Assembly: GCF_003997495.1 (NCBI RefSeq)
Contig: NZ_RZRU01000023.1
Location: 33,264 to 97,263 of the forward strand
Direction: 5' to 3'
Origin: Mesorhizobium sp. M7A.F.Ca.US.008.03.1.1
GTDB taxonomy: Bacteria > Pseudomonadota > Alphaproteobacteria > Rhizobiales > Rhizobiaceae
Length of the DNA stretch: 64,000 nt
Shown: in pieces, positions 7,371 through 16,516 of the stretch
Layout of the letters: every line of letters begins with the position of its first letter
How positions within the stretch are numbered: position 1 is the stretch's first letter
Translations under genes and position numbers: made by a program
Notes under the pieces: generated by a model
What the model was told of the DNA's origin: nothing
What the model saw: only the letters and a program-made list of their open reading frames with translations
Database searches by the model: none

Positions 7371-10300
7371 ATGCACATCCTAACCACGACATCCGCTTCG
7401 CTCGACGACCTCGCCGAGCCGGTCGATCTGCGGCAGACGCCGGCGGATATCGTGGCCCTGTCCTTCACCGACAGCGATCTCGCCGGACTGGCGGCGGCGT
7501 GGAAGGCCGACGCCGGCCGCCTGCCCTCGATGCGGCTGGCGGCGCTGCGTGACCTGCGCCATCCCATGTCCGTCGATCTCTGGGTGGACAGCATCGCCCG
7601 CCACGCCAAGATCATCCTGGTGCGCATCCTCGGCGGCTACGACTGGTGGCGCTACGGCTGCGACCAGCTCGCCTCGACCGCCCGCGAGCGCGGGATCAAA
7701 CTGGCGCTGCTGCCTGGCGAATGCCGTGACGAGGATCTGCGCCTGATCGAAGCCTCGACGCTGCCGCGCCAAGAGCTCGACGGCCTGCTCGACTATTTCC
7801 GCGAGGGCGGCCCGGCCAATATGAGCGCGCTGGTGCACAGGCTTGCGCGGTTGGCGGGGCAGGATGTGGCTGTTGCAGAGCCGGTCAGCGTGCCTAAAGC
7901 GGGGTTTTACGAGCCGGGACGCAGCGTCATGGAGAGGCCATACATTTCAAACGTCCACGCTCCTGTCGTTCCCATCCTGTTTTACCGCTCGATGCTGCTG
8001 GCCGCCGATGTCGCGCCCATCGACGCCCTCGTTGAAGCGCTGCGGCAGCGCGGCATCAACCCGGTCCCTATCTTCGTCTCCAGCCTCAAGGACCCGGCGT
8101 CACTCGTCTTCGTGGAAACAGCGCTGGCCACACTAAATCCAGCCGCGATCATCACCGCGACCGCTTTCGCGTCTGGCGCCGAACCCGGCGTCGAAACCCT
8201 GTTCGACCGCGCTGGCGTGCCCGTCTTCCAGGTCATTGTCGCCACCACCCGCCGCGACATCTGGGAGAACAACCAGCGCGGTCTGGCGCCCGCCGACCTT
8301 GCCATGCATGTCGTGCTGCCCGAACTCGACGGTCGCATTCTCGCTGGCGCTATTTCCTTCAAGGGTGAGAGCGAGACCGATCCCGGACTTGGCCACCGCG
8401 CCTTCGCCAACCGTCCGGAACCGGATCGCGTCGCGCAAGTGGCTGACCGCGTCGCGGCCTTCATCCGTCTGCGGGAGACGCCCCGCGCCAAGCGCAAGCT
8501 GGCGATCCTGATCCCCGATTATCCCAGCGCCCCCGGCCGCACCGGCTATGCCGTCGGCCTCGACGTGCCGTCCAGCGTGCTGGCCATGCTGCACGACCTT
8601 AGCGAACAGGGCTATGGAGTTGAGGGGATTCCGGAGACGCCGCGGGTGTTGTTGGATTTGCTGGTGCGCAGCAATGATGGGCTGGGGTTGGAAGGCTATC
8701 TCGCACATTCCATGGAGTTGCCGAAAGCGGCAATTGCCGCAGTCGAAGCTGCTTGGGGGAAGGCGGAAGACGACACAGGCCTGTGCGAGGCACCCCCCTC
8801 TGTCCTGCCGGACATCTCCCCCTCAAGGGGGGAGATTGCGCTGTCATTGCCGGTTTCGCCAATCTCCGATGTTGCGGGAGTGGGCGGAGCGTCGAAACTG
8901 CCAATCTCCCCCCTTGAGGGGGAGATGTCCGGCAGGACAGAGGGGGGTGTTCAAGCGCCGACCACTGCAAGTTTCCCCTTCCGTGCCGCCACCTTCGGCA
9001 ACATCACCGTAGCACTCGCCCCAGACCGCGGCCGCTCCGCCGACCGTCGCGCCGACTACCACGACCCGACACTCCCCCCGCGCCATGCATTGCTCGCCTT
9101 CGGCCTGTGGCTGCGCAAGTCGCTCGGCGTCCATGCGCTTGTCCATGTCGGCGCCCATGGCACGCTGGAATGGCTGCCCGGCAAGACGGTAGCGCTCTCG
9201 GAAAACTGCTTTCCCGAGATCGTCACGGGTCCCCTGCCCGTCATCTATCCCTTCATCGTCTCCAACCCCGGCGAGGCCGCGCAAGCCAAGCGGCGCATTG
9301 CCGCCGTCACCCTTGGCCATTTGCCGCCGCCGCTGACCGGCGCCGGGTTGGATGAGGATCAGCACAAGCTCGAGCGGCTGGTCGACGAATATGCGCAGGC
9401 CGACGGGCTCGACCGCCGCCGCCGCGACCGGCTGGCCAAGCTGATCGTCGACACCGCGCAAAAAACCGGCCTCGCCTCCGAAGCCGGCGTCGCCAGGACC
9501 GACGCGCCGGACGAAGCGCTGCGCCGCATCGATGCCTGGCTCTGCGACCTGAAGGACTTCGCCATCAAGGACGGCCTGCATATCTACGGCCGCTCCCCCG
9601 AGGAGGAGCCCGACGCCACGCGGCGACAAAGTGCGGCAGCCGAGAAGGCGGCGCTGCTCGCCGCGCTCGATGGGCGCCACGTCAAGGCCGGTCCGGCCGG
9701 AGCGCCCGCGCGGGGACGTTCCGACGTCTTGCCCACCGGCCGCAATTTGTTCACATCCGACCCGCGCACCATGCCGACGCCGACCGCCTATGATCTGGGC
9801 AAGGCAGCAGCGGAGGAGGTCGTGCGCGGCTATATGCAGTCGCATGGCGACTGGCCGCGCTCGCTGGTCATCGATCTCTGGGGCTCGGCCTCGCTGCGCA
9901 CCGGCGGCGAGGAGATCGCCCAAGGCCTGGCGCTGATGGGCTGCCGGCCGCAATGGGATTCTGCGACCGGTCGCATCACCGGGATCGAAGTGCTGCCGCC
10001 GGCCACGCTTGGCCGCCCGCGCGTCGATGTCACTTGGCGCATATCAGGCCTGTTCCGCGACATGTTCCCGACGCAGATCGCGCTGATCGATGCCGCCGCC
10101 AACGCCGTTGCCGCCCGCGACGAGGACGATTCGGAAAACCCGCTCGCGGCCAAAACCCGCGCTGACGGCAAGATCAGCCCACGTATTTTCGGCACTTCGC
10201 CCGGCACCTACGGCGCCGGCGTCGAGGACCTTTTGTCCAGCGGCGACTGGGCGGCGCGCGAAGAGATCGGCCGCGCCTATCTCGACGCCACCTCGCATGC

Positions 10301-10898
10301 CTATGGCGGCGCGCAGGGCGAAGGCGTCTCCGCGCCCGGTGCCTTCGAAACCCGCATCGCCGAGGCCGATCTTCTCGTCCACACCGGCGACGATCCCGGC
10401 CGCGACATCCTCGAAGGTTCCGCCGACGTCGCCTTCATCGGTGGCTTTTCGGCTGCCCTTGCGGCGCTCGGCAGGAATGCCGACGTCATCGTGCTCGACA
10501 CCACGGACCCGCAAAAGCCGAAACCACGCTCGGTCAGCGAGGCCGTATCGCGCGTAGTACGCGCTCGCGCCATCAATCCACGTTTCATATCAGGCCAGAT
10601 GCGGCACGGCCCGCGCGGCGCCTCCGAATTCGCCGAGACCGTCGACCGGCTGGTCGGCTTTGCCGAAACCACGCACGCCATCTCGGGAACGCTGATCGAG
10701 GCCGTGCATGACGCTTATCTCCGCGACCCCCTGGTCCGCGCCTTCATCCTGCGTGAAAACCCGGCCGCTGCCAAAATCATTGCCGAGCGTTTTCTCTCGG
10801 CCCGCCGGCGCGGCCTCTGGCATCCCCTGCGCAATTCTATCGACGACGATCTGACAGCCCTGATTGCCGAGGCAGAAGCGCTTGGGGTGGCGGCATGA
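7371..10898 (+). CDS. cobN: Cobaltochelatase subunit CobN, with in-frame repeat insertion
   Basis: This 1175-residue protein is the large, corrin-binding subunit of the ATP-dependent aerobic cobaltochelatase CobNST. It inserts Co2+ into hydrogenobyrinic acid a,c-diamide. The family signature HALVHVGAHGTLEWLPGK is present after the middle, and the C-terminal half is well conserved. Residues about 473-527 are not CobN sequence but the translation of a palindromic repeat (8787-8949), which lies in frame without a stop. The enzyme may tolerate it as a surface loop. It overlaps cobG by 4 bp (ATGA). cobS and cobT of the chelatase are not in the window. Confidence 0.95.
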   Translation: MHILTTTSASLDDLAEPVDLRQTPADIVALSFTDSDLAGLAAAWKADAGRLPSMRLAALRDLRHPMSVDLWVDSIARHAKIILVRILGGYDWWRYGCDQLASTARERGIKLALLPGECRDEDLRLIEASTLPRQELDGLLDYFREGGPANMSALVHRLARLAGQDVAVAEPVSVPKAGFYEPGRSVMERPYISNVHAPVVPILFYRSMLLAADVAPIDALVEALRQRGINPVPIFVSSLKDPASLVFVETALATLNPAAIITATAFASGAEPGVETLFDRAGVPVFQVIVATTRRDIWENNQRGLAPADLAMHVVLPELDGRILAGAISFKGESETDPGLGHRAFANRPEPDRVAQVADRVAAFIRLRETPRAKRKLAILIPDYPSAPGRTGYAVGLDVPSSVLAMLHDLSEQGYGVEGIPETPRVLLDLLVRSNDGLGLEGYLAHSMELPKAAIAAVEAAWGKAEDDTGLCEAPPSVLPDISPSRGEIALSLPVSPISDVAGVGGASKLPISPLEGEMSGRTEGGVQAPTTASFPFRAATFGNITVALAPDRGRSADRRADYHDPTLPPRHALLAFGLWLRKSLGVHALVHVGAHGTLEWLPGKTVALSENCFPEIVTGPLPVIYPFIVSNPGEAAQAKRRIAAVTLGHLPPPLTGAGLDEDQHKLERLVDEYAQADGLDRRRRDRLAKLIVDTAQKTGLASEAGVARTDAPDEALRRIDAWLCDLKDFAIKDGLHIYGRSPEEEPDATRRQSAAAEKAALLAALDGRHVKAGPAGAPARGRSDVLPTGRNLFTSDPRTMPTPTAYDLGKAAAEEVVRGYMQSHGDWPRSLVIDLWGSASLRTGGEEIAQGLALMGCRPQWDSATGRITGIEVLPPATLGRPRVDVTWRISGLFRDMFPTQIALIDAAANAVAARDEDDSENPLAAKTRADGKISPRIFGTSPGTYGAGVEDLLSSGDWAAREEIGRAYLDATSHAYGGAQGEGVSAPGAFETRIAEADLLVHTGDDPGRDILEGSADVAFIGGFSAALAALGRNADVIVLDTTDPQKPKPRSVSEAVSRVVRARAINPRFISGQMRHGPRGASEFAETVDRLVGFAETTHAISGTLIEAVHDAYLRDPLVRAFILRENPAAAKIIAERFLSARRRGLWHPLRNSIDDDLTALIAEAEALGVAA
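8787..8949. repeat. Composite palindromic repeat inside cobN
   Basis: Two long arms are reverse complements. The left arm begins near 8787 (CCCCCCTCTGTCCTGCCGG, then a second small palindrome around CCCCTCAAGGGG). The right arm ends near 8949 (CCGGCAGGACAGAGGGGGG). Each arm holds its own short palindrome, and about 65 bp of core separate them. The core is recognisably homologous to the core of the copy in cobG. The whole length is open in the cobN frame and would be translated as about 55 residues. It resembles rhizobial intergenic mosaic elements. Confidence 0.93.
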
Positions 10899-12397
10899 AC
10901 GCCTTCTCGCGCCGCGGTGCCTGTCCGGCCTTGTCGGCGCCGATGCAGACCGGCGATGGGCTTTTGGTGCGGCTCAACCCAGTCACGGGAGGCCCATCTT
11001 CTGGAGGATTGTCGCCGAAGCTTTTGATTGGGCTCTGCGAATCCGCCTTGCGGCATGGCAACGGCATCATGGAAGTCACCGCGCGCGGCAGTCTGCAGAT
11101 ACGCGGACTGACGGCGGAAAGCGCGCTTCTGTTGGCGGCGGAGGTCGATGCGCTTGATATCGCGGTGCGCACCGGCGTGCCGGTCGAGACCGGCCCGCTG
11201 GCCGGCATCGACCCGCAGGAGATTGCCGATCCCCGGCCGCTGGCTGAACGGATCAGGACAGCGGTCGAAGAGGCTGGGCTGACGCAACGGCTCGGGCCGA
11301 AGGTTTCGGTTGTCGTGGACGGCGGCGGGCAACTGACGATGGATGCGGTCACGGCCGATGTGCGGCTTTCTGCAACGCGCATCGATGCGGGAGTTCGGTG
11401 GCGGGTGTCTGTCGCGGGTGACGGGAAGAACGCGAGGCTGCTTGCCCTTGCCGATGAAGGTGCGGCCCGTGACATCACCGTCGCGGCCCTAAGAATGGTT
11501 GCCGAAAAAGGCCGTGAGGCCCACGCAAGGGATCTGTCGGAGAGGCAGTTGGTGTCTCTGGCGGGTTGGCTATGCTTGACAAGTTTGCGCGAGGCGCCCC
11601 CCTCTGTCCTGCCGGACATCTCCCCCTCAAGGGGGGAGATTACGCTGTCACCGATGGTTTCGCCAAACTCCAGCGTTGTTAAGAAAAAGCCGGCGTCGAA
11701 GCTGCCGATCTCCCCCCTTGAGGGGGAGATGTCCGGCAGGACAGAGGGGGGCGCCTCGCGCAAACCTATCGGCCTTTTCCCCTTAGCCGGCGACACTTTC
11801 ACCCTCGGCATCGCTCTCCCCTATGGTAGCATGCCTGCAGACAAGATCATCGCCCTCATGCAAAGCGCTGTCGGCACAACCGAAATCCGTCTTGCCCCAG
11901 GCCGCGCCCTGCTCTTCGTCGGTCAGCCACTGGCAGCCAACCAACCCCTCCAGCACACCGCCGCCACCCTCGGCTTCGTCACCTCCCCCGCCGATCCGCG
12001 CACCCGCATTGCGGCCTGCCCCGGCACGCCGGCCTGCGCTTCCGGCCGCATCGCCACGCGCGACATTGCCGAGACGATCGCGGCTGAAAACGCCGACATC
12101 CTCGACTTCACGCTCCACATTTCCGGCTGCGCCAAAGGCTGCGCCCACCCCGGTCCGGCGGCGCTGACGATAGTCGGCGGCGAAAACGGAGCCGGACTTG
12201 TCGTGAACGCGACGGCAAAGGCCCTTCCTGCCGGCTACAGGCCGGGCTATGACGCCGCACGCGGCATCAGCCGTATCGCGGCAATGATCCGCAGCACACG
12301 ATACCAAGGCGAAAACGCCGCCGCTTGCCTGACAAGGCTCGGGCCGGTCGGTATTGCCGAGGCTTACCGACAGGCCCGAACTGAAAAACGGAAATGA
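10895..12397 (+). CDS. cobG: Precorrin-3B synthase CobG, with in-frame repeat insertion
   Basis: This 500-residue protein is the oxygen-dependent monooxygenase that converts precorrin-3A to precorrin-3B, the step that defines the aerobic route. It belongs to the nitrite/sulfite reductase ferredoxin-like family. The cluster ligands are visible as C-x5-C at about residues 375 and 381 and C-x3-C at 412 and 416 (SGCAKGCAHPG). Residues about 232-289 are the translation of a palindromic repeat (11588-11762) lying between the two reductase half-domains. Without it the protein has the usual length. It overlaps cobN and cobH by 4 bp each. Confidence 0.94.
   Translation: MNAFSRRGACPALSAPMQTGDGLLVRLNPVTGGPSSGGLSPKLLIGLCESALRHGNGIMEVTARGSLQIRGLTAESALLLAAEVDALDIAVRTGVPVETGPLAGIDPQEIADPRPLAERIRTAVEEAGLTQRLGPKVSVVVDGGGQLTMDAVTADVRLSATRIDAGVRWRVSVAGDGKNARLLALADEGAARDITVAALRMVAEKGREAHARDLSERQLVSLAGWLCLTSLREAPPSVLPDISPSRGEITLSPMVSPNSSVVKKKPASKLPISPLEGEMSGRTEGGASRKPIGLFPLAGDTFTLGIALPYGSMPADKIIALMQSAVGTTEIRLAPGRALLFVGQPLAANQPLQHTAATLGFVTSPADPRTRIAACPGTPACASGRIATRDIAETIAAENADILDFTLHISGCAKGCAHPGPAALTIVGGENGAGLVVNATAKALPAGYRPGYDAARGISRIAAMIRSTRYQGENAAACLTRLGPVGIAEAYRQARTEKRK
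11588..11762. repeat. Composite palindromic repeat inside cobG
   Basis: This is a second copy of the element found in cobN. The outer arms match without interruption from GCGCGAGGCGCC at the left end to GGCGCCTCGCGC at the right end, so the total inverted repeat is longer than in the cobN copy. The core shares GCTGTCA, GGTTTCGCCAA and GCGTCGAA with the cobN copy. It has the same orientation and the same translated frame as that copy, giving the shared peptide parts APPSVLPDISPSRGEI and SKLPISPLEGEMSGRTEGG. Confidence 0.94.
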
Positions 12398-13032
12398 GCA
12401 TGGCCGCCTACGACTATATCCATGACGGCACGGCGATCTACGAGCGCTCCTTCGCCATCATCCGCGCAGAGGCCGATCTGTCGCGCTTCTCCGAAGCCGA
12501 GGCCGATGTCGCCATCCGCATGATCCATGCCTGCGGCCAGGTCGAGGCATCAAGCCATTTTGTTTTTTCACCTGATTTCGTCGCTGCCGCGCGCAAAGCA
12601 CTCGCCGCCGGCGCGCCGATCTTCTGCGACGCGGAGATGGTCTCGCACGGTGTCACCCGCGCCAGGCTGCCGGCCGGCAATGAGGTGATCTGCACCTTGC
12701 GCGACCCGCGCACGCACGACATCGCCAGGGAGATCGGCAACACCCGTTCGGCCGCCGCGATCGACCTGTGGGGCGAGCGCATGGCCGGTTCGGTGGTCGC
12801 CATCGGCAATGCGCCGACCGCGCTCTTCTATTTGCTGGAAAAAATGCGCGACGGCGCGCCGAAGCCGGCGGCCATCATCGGCATGCCGGTCGGCTTCGTC
12901 GGCGCTGCCGAATCGAAGGATGCGCTGGCCGAGAATTCCTACGGCGTTCCCTATGCCATCGTGCGTGGCCGGCTTGGCGGCAGCGCCATGACCGCCGCAG
13001 CGCTCAATTCATTGGCGAGGCCCGGCCTGTGA
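12394..13032 (+). CDS. cobH: Precorrin-8X methylmutase
   Basis: This 212-residue protein is CobH, which moves the C-11 methyl group to C-12 and yields hydrogenobyrinic acid. The active-site histidine lies in the SHGVTRAR segment near residues 84-91, and the conserved GMPVGFVGAAESK is near residues 168-180. The start ATG overlaps the cobG stop by 4 bp. The TGA overlaps the GTG start of cobI. Confidence 0.96.
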   Translation: MSMAAYDYIHDGTAIYERSFAIIRAEADLSRFSEAEADVAIRMIHACGQVEASSHFVFSPDFVAAARKALAAGAPIFCDAEMVSHGVTRARLPAGNEVICTLRDPRTHDIAREIGNTRSAAAIDLWGERMAGSVVAIGNAPTALFYLLEKMRDGAPKPAAIIGMPVGFVGAAESKDALAENSYGVPYAIVRGRLGGSAMTAAALNSLARPGL

Positions 13033-13787
13033 ACATCATTGCAAAAGGCCGTCTCGTCGGCGTCGGCACCGGTCCCGGCGATCCCGAACTGTTGACGCTG
13101 AAGGCCGCGCGGATCCTGGCCGAGGCTGACGTCGTGGCGTATTTCGCCAAGCGCGGCAACAACAGCAACGCGCGCGCCATCGTCGAAGCGCAGTTCCGGC
13201 CCGATATGCTGGAGCTGCCGCTGCTCTATCCCGTCACCACCGAAATCGACAAGGATCACGACGACTACCGGTCGCAGATCACTGGCTTCTACGAGGAGTC
13301 GGCCGAAAAGGTCGCCGAGCATCTCCAGGCAGGCAGGATGGTTGCCGTGCTGTCGGAAGGCGACCCGCTGTTCTATGGCTCCTACATGCATCTGCATGTG
13401 CGGCTCGCCCATCGTTTTCCGACCGAAGTCATTCCCGGCGTCACCGCCATGTCCGGCTGCTGGTCGCAGACCGGCATTCCGATCGTCCAGGGCGACGATG
13501 TGCTGACCGTGCTGCCCGGCACGATGAGCGAATTCGAATTGACCCGCCGGCTGGCCGACACCGATGCCGCCGTCATCATGAAGGTCGGCCGCAACCTGCC
13601 CAAGATCAAGCGGGCACTTGAAGCTACGGCCAAGCTGTCGCGCGCCGTCTATGTCGAGCGCGGCACCATGGCCGGCAGCGTCTCGATGAAACTTGCCGAC
13701 AAGCAGGACGACAAGGCGCCCTATTTCGCCATCGTGCTGGTAGCCGGCTGGTCCGGCCGCCCAGGCGCATTGGGAGCGCAGGCATGA
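13029..13787 (+). CDS. cobI: Precorrin-2 C20-methyltransferase
   Basis: This 252-residue SAM-dependent methyltransferase makes precorrin-3A. The Rossmann-like N-terminal motif is GVGTGPGDPELLTLKAARIL, and the second glycine-rich loop reads LSEGDPLFYGS. The GTG start at 13029 was chosen because it overlaps the cobH stop in a GTGA arrangement and places the first conserved motif near residue 9. A longer in-frame reading from 12768 only shadows cobH. It overlaps cobJ by 4 bp. Confidence 0.95.
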   Translation: MNIIAKGRLVGVGTGPGDPELLTLKAARILAEADVVAYFAKRGNNSNARAIVEAQFRPDMLELPLLYPVTTEIDKDHDDYRSQITGFYEESAEKVAEHLQAGRMVAVLSEGDPLFYGSYMHLHVRLAHRFPTEVIPGVTAMSGCWSQTGIPIVQGDDVLTVLPGTMSEFELTRRLADTDAAVIMKVGRNLPKIKRALEATAKLSRAVYVERGTMAGSVSMKLADKQDDKAPYFAIVLVAGWSGRPGALGAQA

Positions 13788-14548
13788 GCGGCCGTCTCAC
13801 CGTCATCGGCCTTGGGCCCGGCAATGCCGATCAAGTCACCCCGGAAGCCAGTCGCGCCGTCGTCGAAGCTAAATTCTTTTACGGCTACAAACCCTATCTC
13901 GACCGGCTGGAGCTGCGCCCGGACCAGACCCGCGTCGCGTCCGACAACCGCGAGGAGCTCGCCCGCTCGAAGGACGCATTGGTCAAGGCCGCCGAGGGCC
14001 ATGACGTTGCCGTGGTTTCCGGTGGCGATCCAGGCGTGTTCGCCATGGCGGCCGCCGTCTGCGAGGCGATCGAGGCCGGCCCAATCGAATGGCGCGCGGT
14101 CGATGTCATTGTGGTGCCCGGCATCACCGCCATGCTCGCCGTTGCCGCCCGCATCGGCGCGCCGCTCGGCCATGATTTCTGCGCCATCTCGCTGTCCGAC
14201 AATCTGAAGCCTTGGGAACTGATCGAACTGCGCCTGCTGGCGGCGGCCGGCGCCGGCTTCGTCATCGCGCTCTACAACCCGATCAGCAAGGCGCGTCCTT
14301 GGCAGCTCGGCCGTGCCTTCGAATGCCTGACCGCGATCCTGCCGGGCACGACGCCGGTGATTTTCGGCCGCGCCGCCGGCCGTCCCGACGAGCGCATCGA
14401 GGTCTATCTGCTGGCCGATGTCGACGCGCAGAAGGCCGATATGTCGACCTGCATCATCATCGGCTCGCCGGAAACAAGGATCATCAAGCGCGCAGAGAAG
14501 CCGGCGCTGGTCTACACGCCGCGGTCGGCAGCGGGCTCGACGAAATGA
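13784..14548 (+). CDS. cobJ: Precorrin-3B C17-methyltransferase
   Basis: This 254-residue tetrapyrrole methyltransferase contracts the macrocycle ring and methylates C-17 to make precorrin-4. It shows LTVIGLGPGNADQVTPEA at the N-terminus, VVSGGDPGVFAMA near residues 75-87, and ALYNPISKARPWQ near residues 162-174. It overlaps cobI by 4 bp. Its 3' end overlaps the convergent cobK gene by 37 bp. Confidence 0.96.
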   Translation: MSGRLTVIGLGPGNADQVTPEASRAVVEAKFFYGYKPYLDRLELRPDQTRVASDNREELARSKDALVKAAEGHDVAVVSGGDPGVFAMAAAVCEAIEAGPIEWRAVDVIVVPGITAMLAVAARIGAPLGHDFCAISLSDNLKPWELIELRLLAAAGAGFVIALYNPISKARPWQLGRAFECLTAILPGTTPVIFGRAAGRPDERIEVYLLADVDAQKADMSTCIIIGSPETRIIKRAEKPALVYTPRSAAGSTK

Positions 14549-15276
14549 TAGACCATCGCGGCCAGAGCTTCGACGGTTTCAGCCGAAGGCACATCCGGCA
14601 GATCAGGCCGGCGGATCATCACCACCTCGATGCCAAGTGTCCTCGCGGCGGCGATCTTGCCGTAGGTCGCTTCACCGCCGCTGTTCTTGGACACGACGAC
14701 ATCGATGCGATGCTCATCGAGCAGCGCGCGTTCTTCCGCCTCGCGAAACGGGCCACGGGCCAACAGATACACGGCATCGGGCACAGCCAGCGGGGGTTCG
14801 ACACGATCGACACTGCGAATGAGATAATGGTGCTGGGGCGAAGCTTCGAAAGCAGCGACCTCTTGCCGGCCCAGTGCCAGGAAAACGCGGCGCGGCGCCG
14901 GTCCAAGTGCTTGCACGGCATCGCTGGGCGTATCGACCAGCGTCCAGCGGTCGCCTTCGACGAGCTCCGAGCCAGAGCGCCGCAGCGCAAGGATCGGCAC
15001 GCCGACCATGCGCGCGGCTTGCGCGGCATTGGCCGAAATCTGCGCCGCATAGGGATGCGTGGCGTCGATCAGCAGGTCGATATGCTCTTTCCGCAGGTAA
15101 GCGGCCAACCCGTCGGCACCGCCAAAACCTCCGCTTCGCACCGGCACGCCTTGCGCAACAGGGCTTTCGGTGCGCCCGGCCAGCGACAGCGTGACAGAGG
15201 CACGGTCCGCAAGTTTCCCGGCCAGTTGCCGGGCTTCCGTGGTGCCGCCAAGGATCAGAATGCGGTGGGTCATCAT
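14512..15276 (-). CDS. cobK: Precorrin-6A reductase
   Basis: This 254-residue protein is the NADPH-dependent reductase of precorrin-6A to precorrin-6B. It starts with ILILGGTTEARQLAGKL, and the conserved DATHPYAAQISANAA lies near residues 70-84. It is the only cob gene here on the minus strand. It fills the whole space between cobJ and cobL, overlapping the cobJ end by 37 bp. Its start codon overlaps that of cobL. The exact start is 15276 or 15273, since two ATG codons are adjacent. It must have its own promoter, probably within the 5' part of cobL. Confidence 0.95.
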   Translation of the reverse strand: MMTHRILILGGTTEARQLAGKLADRASVTLSLAGRTESPVAQGVPVRSGGFGGADGLAAYLRKEHIDLLIDATHPYAAQISANAAQAARMVGVPILALRRSGSELVEGDRWTLVDTPSDAVQALGPAPRRVFLALGRQEVAAFEASPQHHYLIRSVDRVEPPLAVPDAVYLLARGPFREAEERALLDEHRIDVVVSKNSGGEATYGKIAAARTLGIEVVMIRRPDLPDVPSAETVEALAAMVYHFVEPAADRGV

Positions 15277-16516
15277 GCCTGCTAAGGGTCCGCGCGGTGC
15301 CAAGCTCAACTCAAGATGGCTTACAGTCGTCGGCATCGGCGAGGACGGTTTAGCGGGTCTCGGCGACGAGGCCAAGCGACTGATCGCAGACGCGGAAATC
15401 ATCTTCGGCGGCAAGCGGCACCTGGCGCTGGTCGCGTCCTTCGCCAAGGGCGAGCCGCGCTCATGGCCGGTTCCTTTCGATGCCGAGATGACTGAGGTCC
15501 TGGCGCTTGCCGGCCGGAATGTCTGCGTGCTCGCTTCCGGCGATCCGTTCTTCCACGGCGTCGGCGCCACCCTCGCCCGCAAGGTGAAACCACTGGAGAT
15601 GCATGTCATTCCTGCACCGTCGGCCATTTCGCTGGCAGCCGCGCGGCTCGGCTGGGCGCTGCAGGACACCGAGACCGTCTCGCTGCATGGCCGGGCGCTC
15701 GACCTGATCCGGCCGCTGCTGCAGCCAAACGCACGCATACTGGCGTTGACTTCTGATGCCGAAGCCCCTGCGGCGATCGCCCGCCTGCTCACCGAACTCG
15801 ACTTCGGCGCATCGCAGCTGACGGTTCTGGAGGCGCTGAGTGGGCCAAACGAGAACCGACGCTCGGCCCGCGCCGACGCCTTCGATCTCGAAAACATCAA
15901 TCCGCTCAACGTCCTGGCGGTCGAAGTTGAATCCGGTCCGGACGCGCGCGTCCTGCCGCTCACATCAGGCCTTGCCGATCATCTGTTCGACCATGACGGC
16001 CAGATCACCAAGCGCGAAATCCGCGCGATCACCCTGTCGGCGCTGGCGCCAAAGCGCGGCGAACTGCTGTGGGACATCGGCGCCGGCTCCGGCTCCATCG
16101 GCATCGAATGGATGCTGGCCCACCCTTCCATGCGCACTATAGCCGTCGAGGCCGACCCGATCCGCGCCGCCCGCATTGGCCGCAACGCCGCCGCCTGTGG
16201 TGTTCCCGGCCTTGTCGTGGTGGAAGGCAGTGCGCCCAAGGCGCTTGCCAGGCTGGACACGCCGGACGCGATCTTCATTGGCGGCGGCGGCAGCGATACC
16301 GGAGTGTTGAACGCTGCCATCAAGGCCTTGCGTCCGGGCGGCCGTCTCGTCGCCAATGCGGTGACGCTGGAGATGGAAACCTTGCTTCTTGCCCGCCATG
16401 TCTCGCTCGGCGGCGATCTCACGCGGATAAACATATCCCGCGCTTCGCCCGTCGGCGCGATGCAGGCATGGCGGCCGGCCATGCCGGTCACCCAATGGAA
16501 CTGGGTGAAGCCATGA
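15275..16516 (+). CDS. cobL: Precorrin-6Y C5,15-methyltransferase (decarboxylating)
   Basis: This 413-residue bifunctional enzyme methylates C-5 and C-15 and decarboxylates the C-12 side chain. The N-terminal CbiE-like domain starts with VVGIGEDGLAGLG near residue 17. The C-terminal CbiT-like domain has the SAM motif LLWDIGAGSGSIGIEW near residues 263-278. The ATG at 15275 is preceded by GGTGGG and overlaps the start of the divergent cobK. An in-frame upstream extension to 15170 would run through the cobK coding region and is less likely. Confidence 0.95.
   Translation: MPAKGPRGAKLNSRWLTVVGIGEDGLAGLGDEAKRLIADAEIIFGGKRHLALVASFAKGEPRSWPVPFDAEMTEVLALAGRNVCVLASGDPFFHGVGATLARKVKPLEMHVIPAPSAISLAAARLGWALQDTETVSLHGRALDLIRPLLQPNARILALTSDAEAPAAIARLLTELDFGASQLTVLEALSGPNENRRSARADAFDLENINPLNVLAVEVESGPDARVLPLTSGLADHLFDHDGQITKREIRAITLSALAPKRGELLWDIGAGSGSIGIEWMLAHPSMRTIAVEADPIRAARIGRNAAACGVPGLVVVEGSAPKALARLDTPDAIFIGGGGSDTGVLNAAIKALRPGGRLVANAVTLEMETLLLARHVSLGGDLTRINISRASPVGAMQAWRPAMPVTQWNWVKP

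Noticed and set aside
8787..11762. CRISPR-like array from the repeated GC-rich units
   Set aside because: There are only two copies 2.7 kb apart, with inverted arms rather than direct repeats with spacers.
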